Source of the DNA: JAKBCQ01 sp021807585
GTDB lineage: Bacteria; Planctomycetota; Planctomycetia; Isosphaerales; Isosphaeraceae
Assembly (NCBI GenBank): GCA_027325115.1
Contig: DAHWFG010000617.1
Coordinates: 1-6,434, forward strand
Direction of reading: 5' to 3'
DNA length: 6,434 bases
Below the pieces are notes generated by a model, which ran no database searches, was not told the origin of the DNA, and was given only the letters and a program-made list of their open reading frames with translations. Below are positions 1 through 5,554 of the stretch, piece by piece. The translations under genes and the position numbers were made by a program. Every line of letters starts with the position of its first letter. Position 1 is the first letter of the stretch.

Positions 1-205
1 CCTCGTCGCGCTCCGCGGCGGGATCGGCTTGAACCGCGTCGCCGGGCTTCACGGTCCGAGGGCCTGGCGGCGGGCTCGCGTTCCCGTTCGCCGAAGCGGG
101 ACGATCGTCTTGAACGTTCTCCGCGTTCGTCAAATCGAACACCCGAAAGATCGCCGGGATCAACGCCGCGACGGTAAAAGCCGTGAATCGCCTGGATCGC
201 AACAT
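1..205 (-). CDS. N-terminal fragment of an unrecognised exported or membrane-anchored protein (runs off the left edge)
   Basis: I do not recognise this protein. A minus-strand frame opens at an ATG (205-203) just after an in-frame TAG (223-221) and stays open for 68 codons to the window edge. It begins MLRSRRFTAFTVAALIPAIF, a basic N-terminus followed by a short hydrophobic stretch (residues 8-20). That looks like a signal peptide or a single membrane anchor. The part after residue 30 is rich in Pro, Ala, Gly, Asn and Asp, like a low-complexity linker. A weak GAGG lies about 9 bases upstream of the ATG. The gene is divergent from the P450 gene, with about 200 bp between the two starts. The anchor is short and interrupted by an Arg at residue 21, so the export call is tentative. 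A chance open frame in GC-rich DNA cannot be excluded, because only 68 codons are visible. Confidence 0.5.
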   Translation of the reverse strand, partial: MLRSRRFTAFTVAALIPAIFRVFDLTNAENVQDDRPASANGNASPPPGPRTVKPGDAVQADPAAERDE

Positions 206-303
206 GATGCTTCGCCTCGGCTATCAAGTCGTCCGTTCTCGTTCCGCGCCGCTCGAACGTATCGAAATCGTGAGAGGTATCGCGTAGAATACACGGGCGC
301 GTC

Positions 304-359
304 GAATTGGTCAATTGTCCGAATTCGGGGTGCGACGGATCGAACCAATTCATCCGTCG
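304..359 (+). repeat. Two interleaved 8-bp inverted repeats in the P450 leader
   Basis: GAATTGGT (304-311) is complementary to ACCAATTC (344-351), and CGACGGAT (333-340) is complementary to ATCCGTCG (352-359). The arms alternate (first, second, first, second). In RNA the second pair would form a hairpin with an 11-nt loop, and that loop holds the partner of the first pair, which is a pseudoknot-like arrangement. No T-run follows, so this is not an intrinsic terminator. Both pairs could also be chance. Confidence 0.3.
305..316. promoter_or_regulatory. Candidate operator dyad, copy 1 (AATTG-GT-CAATT)
   Basis: A perfect 5-2-5 inverted repeat, AATTGGTCAATT, lies about 90 bp upstream of the P450 ATG. 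Its core ATTG-NN-CAAT recurs at 372-381. Short dyads with a 2-bp centre are typical sites for small dimeric repressors. No regulator gene for it is visible in the window, and its function is inference. Confidence 0.35.
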
Positions 360-370
360 GCGATACCGCG

Positions 371-382
371 GATTGAACAATC
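371..382. promoter_or_regulatory. Candidate operator dyad, copy 2 (GATTG-AA-CAATC)
   Basis: A perfect 5-2-5 inverted repeat, GATTGAACAATC, lies 22 bp before the P450 ATG. It shares the core ATTG-NN-CAAT with the copy at 306-315. The two centres are 66 bp apart, a little over six helical turns, so both would face roughly the same side of the DNA. The position fits repression of the P450 gene. No binding data exist here. Confidence 0.35.
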
Positions 383-404
383 GGTTCGGTCGTCGATCAT
401 ATTT

Positions 405-1790
405 ATGGATTTTGAGAACAAGCCAATGCCCCGATCGGTCGCAACCCCCCCCGGCCCCAAAGGACGATTCCTCTCGGGCAATCTCCGCGAATTCCAGGAA
501 AACCCGCTCGCGTTTCTCGAACGTATCGCGCGAACCTACGGCGACGTCGTGTCGCTTCGGCTCGGCCCCGTCAAAATCTGGGCGCTGAATCATCCTGATT
601 TAATTGAACAAGTTCTTGTTGATCAGAATCGAAAGTTCACCAAGCATTTCGCGCTCCGTCGCGCCAAGCCGACGCTCGGCGAGGGGCTTTTGACGTCCGA
701 GGGAGACTTCTGGCGGCGCCAACGCAAGCTCGCGCAGCCCGCGTTTCACAAAGACAGGATCGCTTCGTACGCGTCAATCATGGTCGATTACACCGAGAGG
801 ATGCTCGCGACGTGGAACTCGGGAGAAACCCGCGACATTCAGCACGAGATGATGAAGACGACGCTTCAGATCGTCGCCAAATGTCTGTTCGACGCCGACG
901 TCGAAGGAGACGCGAACGACGTGAGCGAGGCGATGGAAACGATCACGCATTCGTTTAACGATCGCGTCCGGAGCGTCGTCCGCACGCCGATCTGGCTCCC
1001 CACTCGATCGAACGTGCGCTACCTCAAGGCCAAAAGACGAATCGACGAGGTCGTGTTGCGAATCGTCGCCGAACGAAGGAAATCGACCGAGAATCACGGC
1101 GATTTGTTATCAATGCTTATTCAAGCGCGCGACGATGATAATGGAGGGATGACCGACCGCCAACTGCGCGACGAGGCGGTGACGTTGTTTTTGGCGGGTC
1201 ATGAGACGACCGCGAACACGCTTGCGTGGGCGTGGCTGTTGCTTTCGCGTCATCCCGACGCCGAGGCGAAACTTCATGAGGAGCTCGACGCGGTTTTGGG
1301 GGATCGACCGCCGACGATTGAAGACTTGCCTAAGTTGAAATATACGGAGAACGTCGTTACCGAGACGTTGCGTTATTATCCGACGGTTTGGCTGTTGGGG
1401 CGCGAGGCGATCGAACCGTGCGAGCTCGGCGGTTATCGGCTCCCCAGGGGTCATACGGTTTGGATGAGCCAGTGGGTTGTGCACAGGGATCCGCGTTTTT
1501 TCGCCGAGCCCGATCGGTTTTTCCCCGACCGATGGGCCGACGACCTCGCGAAGAAATCGCCCCGGTACGCGTACTTTCCGTTCGGCGGGGGCCCTCGCAT
1601 TTGCATCGGCGATTCGTTCGCCAAGATGGAGGCGGTGTTGATGCTCGCGACGATCGCTCGGAAATTCCGCCTCCGCCTCGTCCCTGGAGCGACCGTCGCG
1701 ATGCTCCCGTCGATCACCCTCCGAGCCGACGGCGGAATCCCCATGACGATTTATCAACATGAGTATGCTAACGACTCGTTGGTTTCTTAA
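405..1790 (+). CDS. Cytochrome P450 monooxygenase (soluble, bacterial)
   Basis: Haem-thiolate monooxygenase that inserts one oxygen atom from O2 into an organic substrate, using electrons from separate redox partners. At 461 residues it has the usual length for a single-domain P450. Numbered from the ATG at 405, the landmarks are: the Pro-rich hinge PPGPKG near the N-terminus, the helix C motif WRRQR (103-107), the helix I oxygen-activation motif AGHETT (264-269), ExxR as ETLR (320-323), PDRF (369-372) and the haem loop FGGGPRICIG (393-402) with Cys400 as the iron ligand. All are intact, so it should be active. There is no N-terminal membrane anchor and no fused reductase, and no ferredoxin or reductase gene is in the window. 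The frame is open back to a TTG at 315, but the ATG at 405 or 426 gives the normal N-terminus; neither has a clear Shine-Dalgarno sequence. The sequence style recalls fatty-acid or terpenoid hydroxylases, but the substrate cannot be read from it. Confidence 0.96.
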   Translation: MDFENKPMPRSVATPPGPKGRFLSGNLREFQENPLAFLERIARTYGDVVSLRLGPVKIWALNHPDLIEQVLVDQNRKFTKHFALRRAKPTLGEGLLTSEGDFWRRQRKLAQPAFHKDRIASYASIMVDYTERMLATWNSGETRDIQHEMMKTTLQIVAKCLFDADVEGDANDVSEAMETITHSFNDRVRSVVRTPIWLPTRSNVRYLKAKRRIDEVVLRIVAERRKSTENHGDLLSMLIQARDDDNGGMTDRQLRDEAVTLFLAGHETTANTLAWAWLLLSRHPDAEAKLHEELDAVLGDRPPTIEDLPKLKYTENVVTETLRYYPTVWLLGREAIEPCELGGYRLPRGHTVWMSQWVVHRDPRFFAEPDRFFPDRWADDLAKKSPRYAYFPFGGGPRICIGDSFAKMEAVLMLATIARKFRLRLVPGATVAMLPSITLRADGGIPMTIYQHEYANDSLVS

Positions 1791-1833
1791 ATTCCAAATC
1801 AGACGAATTCAATCTCAATCGCGCTCGTTCGGC

Positions 1834-1862
1834 TTGACGACTCTTTTCTATTTCTGTAGAAA
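1834..1862 (+). promoter_or_regulatory. Sigma70-like promoter of the blaI-M56 operon
   Basis: TTGACG (1834-1839, five of six matches to TTGACA) is followed after exactly 17 bp by TAGAAA (1857-1862, four of six matches to TATAAT). Transcription would start near 1869, about 43 bases before the repressor ATG. The spacer and the -10 box are covered by an 18-bp palindrome, which fits a repressor-controlled promoter. The assignment rests on consensus and position only. Confidence 0.55.
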
Positions 1863-1865
1863 TAG
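1848..1865. promoter_or_regulatory. Perfect 18-bp palindrome, probable operator for the BlaI-type repressor
   Basis: CTATTTCT-GT-AGAAATAG is a perfect 8-2-8 inverted repeat, with three further matching bases on each side (1843-1845 with 1868-1870) after a 2-base break. It covers the -10 box and half the spacer of the promoter in front of the BlaI-family gene. BlaI and MecI dimers bind palindromes with a 2-bp centre (core TACA-NN-TGTA) at their own promoters. This site has the same geometry but a different core (TTCT-GT-AGAA). Its autoregulatory role is inference. Confidence 0.6.
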
Positions 1866-1889
1866 CGAAGTCGAAGGACGACCAGGAAT

Positions 1890-1907
1890 TCCTTGATAGT
1901 AAGGAGG
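1890..1907 (+). promoter_or_regulatory. Strong ribosome binding site with a possible sequestering hairpin
   Basis: AAGGAGG (1901-1907) stands 5 bases before the repressor ATG and is by far the best Shine-Dalgarno sequence in the window. It is preceded by TCCTT (1890-1894), which can pair with AAGGA (1901-1905) across a 6-nt loop. TCCTT is also part of the perfect 10-bp palindrome AGGAATTCCT (1884-1893), so two alternative pairings are possible. The stem is weak, and a regulatory role is speculative. Confidence 0.45.
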
Positions 1908-1912
1908 CGAGC

Positions 1913-2329
1913 ATGTCGCGTCCCGCGAGCCCTCAGCCGACCGACGGCGAGCTTGAGATCTTGAAGATCCTTTGGGAGATCGAACCCGCGGGTCTTGGCC
2001 GAATCCATGCGGCGCTTCGGCAAAAACGCGAAGTCGCGATGACGACCGTCGCGACGATGCTCAAGACGATGCGCGTCAAGGATCTTGTCGATCGCGACGA
2101 AGGCGCTCGCGGTTACACCTATAAAGCGAAGGTCGGACGTTCCGCGGCGGTGTCGGGGCTGATCGGCAAGCTCGTCGATCTCGTTTTCGACGGTTCGGCG
2201 CGCAATCTCGTTTCGCATCTCGTCGAGGACGGAAAACTTACGGCTCGCGACCGCGCCGAAATAGCCGAATTGCTCGATCAATCACCCGCCAAGAAGCGTT
2301 CTCCAAAGATGAAGGGAGATAACGCATGA
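1913..2329 (+). CDS. blaI: BlaI/MecI/CopY-family transcriptional repressor
   Basis: Small winged-helix repressor that binds palindromic operators as a dimer and is inactivated when its partner M56 membrane protease is triggered. It has 138 residues, close to the family's 120-130. The N-terminus carries the family signature, a Pro-Thr-x-x-Glu start to helix 1 ending in ILKILW (residues 9-21). The likely recognition helix is AMTTVATMLKTM (42-53), and the wing includes the GARGYTYKA stretch (64-72). The C-terminal part (about 75-123) would be the dimerisation helices, followed by a basic tail. The start is secure because of AAGGAGG 5 bases upstream. It overlaps the M56 gene by ATGA and sits behind a promoter covered by a palindrome, so autoregulation is likely. 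At the position equivalent to the Asn-Phe cleavage site of staphylococcal BlaI and MecI this protein has His-Leu (102-103) by my eye alignment. The actual target genes are unknown. Confidence 0.93.
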   Translation: MSRPASPQPTDGELEILKILWEIEPAGLGRIHAALRQKREVAMTTVATMLKTMRVKDLVDRDEGARGYTYKAKVGRSAAVSGLIGKLVDLVFDGSARNLVSHLVEDGKLTARDRAEIAELLDQSPAKKRSPKMKGDNA

Positions 2330-5298
2330 TCTATCGAATTGCGCTTTCACATTCTTTATGGATCGCTCTCGGTCGAACCATGCTTCATCTCTTTTGGGTT
2401 GGAGGAGCAATCGGAATCGCCGCTGCGATCTTGAACCTGATCTTGAGATCCGCTCGTCCCGAACTCCGATATACATCCATACTCTTCTGTTTGTTTCTCT
2501 TAACGCTCTCCCCGGCGGCCATCCTTCCAATCGTTTACGAGCCTCGGTTCGCCGTCGAAGCAAAGAACGCCAGTGAAGACGATTCGTCGATCGGTCGGGA
2601 GTATCCTCTCGAATCGAATCAGAGAGTTATTAGATCAAAATCTAACTATTCTTTTATCTCTTCACGGGATACGGCGGCCGTCGATCGGCGATCGACCTTG
2701 GACGAGATCGCGAACCGACTACCTTGGATCTGGCTGATCGGATCGCCCGGTTCGCTTCTGATGCTCGTCACGGGTCTCGTCGGCGTCGAGCGATTGAGGC
2801 GAGCGAGCCGAGAAATCGCAGCGGAAGGAATCCCCGAGCGGTGTCGAGCCCTCGCCGATTCCCTTTCGATCACTCGGAAGGTCGGCACGGCGATTTGCGA
2901 CCGACTGACTTCACCCGTTTTGATCGGCGTCGTTCGCCCCCTCATCCTGCTTCCCCCAGCGGCTTTAACCGGCTGGAACTTCGATCAGCTTGAAATGGCG
3001 TTGCTTCACGAACTAGCGCACATTAAACGATATGATAATATTGTTAATGTGTTTCAGCGATTCGCCGAATCGCTCCTCTTTTTCCATCCGGTCGTTTGGC
3101 GACTTTCCAGCCAAATTCGCTTCGAGCGCGAGCTCTGTTGCGATCGAATCGTCGTCGATAGGATTGGTAAACCGTATGAATATGCTCAAATGCTCGCGAC
3201 TCTCGTCGGGTCGGACCGCGAGCTCGATAGCGCCGTGCTCGCCATGGCGGATCGACGGATTTCGACCCGAATTCGTTGGATTCTCAAGATCAAGGAACGA
3301 TCGATGAAATCGAAACTTTCAGAAGGAATCGGCCTCGCGGGAGCGGCGATCGTCGCAACCACGTTGGCGTTGACGGCGGCGCTTTTGGTTCAAGCGCGGG
3401 AACCCTCCGATAATCTCGCCGAAGCCGCTCGAACCGCGCTACGCAAGGCTTCGGAAAAGATCAAAATCGACAAGAATCTTCCCGAATTTACAATCGACAT
3501 GAATATGAGATCGCTCGTCGCGATCGCGACGGCTCAGTTCAGAATCGGGGATCGAGATGCGGCGATCAAATCGCTCAAACAATGGTTCGATTCATCCTGT
3601 TACATCAATCCAATCAACCCGGATTGGAATCGATTCCCCGGACTGATCGAAATCGTCGAACTCGAACGATCAGCGGGCGATCTCGATGCGGCGCGCGCGT
3701 CGCTCGCTCGTGTCGAGGATCTCTTGAAATCGATCGATCCCGTCAAGCTCGACGCCCCCAAACCAGGCGTTAAAGCCGAGATTCGCGAGGAAGATCTCAC
3801 ACCCAGTTATTTGTGCGGGATGTTTCTAGCGGTCGCGAACGAGCGGGTCGAGATCGGCGATTTCGCCGAAGCCCGCGCGCTCGCTCATCGAACCGGGGAG
3901 ATTCTCGATACGATTCATCGTCCGATCAAAGCACCTGTGGTTACCGATCATAACACATTTGCGAACACAAATACGATCAAGTGTCGAGTTCTGGGGGAGA
4001 TCGCCAACGTCTTGTACAAGACGGGTGATCTCGCCTCGGCTCGCGCTATCATTGAGCGAACGAAGCGTTCGGCGCTCGCCGATAACGATGCAGTTCAGCG
4101 CGATCTCGCGCTCACGGAAGTCGCCGATTCGTACTCCCAAATCGGCGATATCGAAGGAGCGATCACGATCGTTCGATCGCTCGATCCGAAATGGAAAATG
4201 AGAGCCATGCGTTCGATCGTCGAATCGATGGCGATCGAAGACAAATCAAATTCTGCTCATACTCCTTACCTTTTCGAGTTCATGACCGGCGCCGAACGAT
4301 TCACATTCGTCGATCACACGATCGCTCGGCGCGTACTCGCTTTGATAGCCGCCGAGGCGATCGAAATCAAAGACGATCAAAACAACCACCAATTCCTCCC
4401 GTTCATCGCTGAATTGCAGGCTAAAGCGGGAGATTACCAAGGCGCGATTCATACATCCGAATCGATTCCGATCGTCAAGCCGGCCGACCCCAATCTTACG
4501 CTGATCTCTTGGAGCGAGGCGGTCAGACCGGCGACAATGGCGATCATCGCGCGACAAATCGCCGACCGCGGTGACGGAAAATCGGCGATCGCTCTCATGA
4601 ATCGCTCGAGTTCCTTGGTGCATGGAATCGTGTCTGTCAATCAAAAATTGAATGCGCAAGTTTGGCTTTCACAAAAGTACGCCGAAATCGGCGCGACGCC
4701 GGAAAGTCGTCGACTTCTCGCCGAGGTGGATGAGCAGATCAAAATCACCGATGAAAGTATGCGATCGCTTTTCCTTCGGAAAGTGACCGAAATCCAGCTT
4801 ATGATCGGAGACGTCCGATCCGCGATCCGAACGATCGACTCGATGAGCGATCATCGAGGCGCCGAAAAGGTCGAGGCTCTTCGGGCGCTCGCTTACGCCA
4901 AGGTCGCCGAGGGGGATGAACTTCTCATCAAAGAGCGGCTCTCCAAATTCCTCTCGACTCACCCCGAGAAACAAAAACAATCCGACGACCAACCGGTGCG
5001 ATTCGTCATTCCCGACGGTGAAATCGAGTCGTTCATTGATTCCAACACACAAATCGATTTATTGTGCGTCGCCGCGAAAGTTCGCGTCGGCGACGTCGAC
5101 GGCGCGATCCGAACCGTGAGAGACATGGCCGTTATAACGAGATTCGAGGGCGCCGATGAACTCGCGCGTGCACTTGTGAAACGAGGAAGATTCCATGAGG
5201 CGATCACTCTCGCCGATTGGTTCGAATCGAGAGAGTCCCGCTTTCTCTTTCTCAATCGCACCGCGAATTCGATCGCCAATTTCCATAAAAAACAATGA
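2326..5298 (+). CDS. BlaR1-like M56 membrane metallopeptidase with a long C-terminal helical-repeat domain
   Basis: Predicted sensor-protease partner of the BlaI-type repressor. Membrane segments lie at about residues 15-40, 50-70, 133-154 and 335-356. The M56 protease domain sits between the third and fourth segments: SPVLIGVVRPLILLPPA (196-212), zinc motif HELAH (228-232) with catalytic Glu229, then FERELCCD (266-273), where Glu269 is the likely third zinc ligand. By BlaR1 topology this domain is cytoplasmic and the part after segment four is outside. That part (about 360-990) has no penicillin-binding motifs. It is built of irregular TPR-like helical hairpins marked by GDxxxA, with Gly at 408, 451, 511, 567, 607, 702, 749, 828 and 922. 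At 990 residues it is much longer than BlaR1 (about 600). It starts on the last bases of blaI (ATGA), with AAGGGAG 7 bases upstream, so translation is probably coupled. The metallopeptidase call is firm; the topology, signal and repressor-cleaving role are inferred. Confidence 0.93.
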   Translation: MIYRIALSHSLWIALGRTMLHLFWVGGAIGIAAAILNLILRSARPELRYTSILFCLFLLTLSPAAILPIVYEPRFAVEAKNASEDDSSIGREYPLESNQRVIRSKSNYSFISSRDTAAVDRRSTLDEIANRLPWIWLIGSPGSLLMLVTGLVGVERLRRASREIAAEGIPERCRALADSLSITRKVGTAICDRLTSPVLIGVVRPLILLPPAALTGWNFDQLEMALLHELAHIKRYDNIVNVFQRFAESLLFFHPVVWRLSSQIRFERELCCDRIVVDRIGKPYEYAQMLATLVGSDRELDSAVLAMADRRISTRIRWILKIKERSMKSKLSEGIGLAGAAIVATTLALTAALLVQAREPSDNLAEAARTALRKASEKIKIDKNLPEFTIDMNMRSLVAIATAQFRIGDRDAAIKSLKQWFDSSCYINPINPDWNRFPGLIEIVELERSAGDLDAARASLARVEDLLKSIDPVKLDAPKPGVKAEIREEDLTPSYLCGMFLAVANERVEIGDFAEARALAHRTGEILDTIHRPIKAPVVTDHNTFANTNTIKCRVLGEIANVLYKTGDLASARAIIERTKRSALADNDAVQRDLALTEVADSYSQIGDIEGAITIVRSLDPKWKMRAMRSIVESMAIEDKSNSAHTPYLFEFMTGAERFTFVDHTIARRVLALIAAEAIEIKDDQNNHQFLPFIAELQAKAGDYQGAIHTSESIPIVKPADPNLTLISWSEAVRPATMAIIARQIADRGDGKSAIALMNRSSSLVHGIVSVNQKLNAQVWLSQKYAEIGATPESRRLLAEVDEQIKITDESMRSLFLRKVTEIQLMIGDVRSAIRTIDSMSDHRGAEKVEALRALAYAKVAEGDELLIKERLSKFLSTHPEKQKQSDDQPVRFVIPDGEIESFIDSNTQIDLLCVAAKVRVGDVDGAIRTVRDMAVITRFEGADELARALVKRGRFHEAITLADWFESRESRFLFLNRTANSIANFHKKQ

Positions 5299-5337
5299 TC
5301 CTAGAATCGCTTTATACCTTTATGCTCTTTGCATCAT

Positions 5338-5380
5338 GAGCCCTTGTCGATTCAATCGGCGAGGGCTCTTTGAATCTTTT
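5338..5380 (+). terminator. Intrinsic terminator of the blaI-M56 operon
   Basis: Forty bases after the M56 stop codon, GAGCCCT (5338-5344) pairs with AGGGCTC (5362-5368). The stem continues inward for seven more pairs, two of them G-U, to a 3-nt loop TCA (5352-5354). This gives a hairpin of about 14 bp. TTT follows at once and TTTT a few bases later. The T-rich side is on the plus strand only, so it serves the operon rather than opposite-strand transcription. Confidence 0.85.
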
Positions 5381-5554
5381 CGATTCGTTCGCATACGCGA
5401 CAAAGTATCGAGACCGTTCGGTTGGAGTAAATCGCTGATCGTCGAAGCATTTCTTCAAGTTTCTCGCAACCCGGTCCGATGAATTCGGCGAAGACGACGA
5501 CGCGGGCTTCTTATCACCCCGCGGTCGACTCAACCCGACCCGGATCGCGATAAC
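5381..5554. other. Intergenic region before the desaturase gene
   Basis: I see no convincing gene, promoter or ribosome binding site in this 174-bp stretch. A TTGAAT at 5370-5375 could be a -35 box but has only a poor -10 partner, CATACG. A minus-strand frame crosses it, but that frame also runs through the terminator and into the desaturase start and has no recognisable motif. Confidence 0.5.

Larger units (their letters stand above)
206..404. other. Divergent intergenic region holding several dyads
   Basis: This is 199 bp between the minus-strand fragment and the P450 start. I see no convincing gene here; the short open frames crossing it are rich in Arg and Ser and look like chance. It contains two ATTG-NN-CAAT dyads and two interleaved 8-bp inverted repeats, listed separately. 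A TAGAAT at 285-290 resembles a -10 box on the plus strand but has no good -35 at the right distance. No Shine-Dalgarno sequence precedes the P450 ATG. Confidence 0.6.

Noticed and set aside
285..290. TAGAAT as the -10 box of a P450 promoter
   Set aside because: The hexamer is good alone, but nothing close to TTGACA lies 16-18 bp upstream. It stays only a possibility.
315..404. TTG at 315 as the P450 start, adding 30 residues
   Set aside because: The added segment has no P450 similarity and would place the dyads inside the coding region. The ATG at 405 or 426 gives the usual N-terminus just before the Pro-rich hinge.
1110..1760. Long minus-strand open frame opposite the P450
   Set aside because: It lies wholly antisense to a well-supported gene, is very rich in Arg and shows no recognisable domain, as expected from a shadow frame in GC-rich DNA.
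1848..1865. The 18-bp palindrome as a terminator for the P450 gene
   Set aside because: It is AT-rich and no T-run follows it. It coincides with a good promoter before a repressor gene, so an operator fits better.
2326..5298. Two separate genes, a protease and a repeat protein, instead of one fusion
   Set aside because: The frame is uninterrupted across the junction near residue 360 and no ribosome binding site or start lies there, so a single fused protein is the simplest reading.
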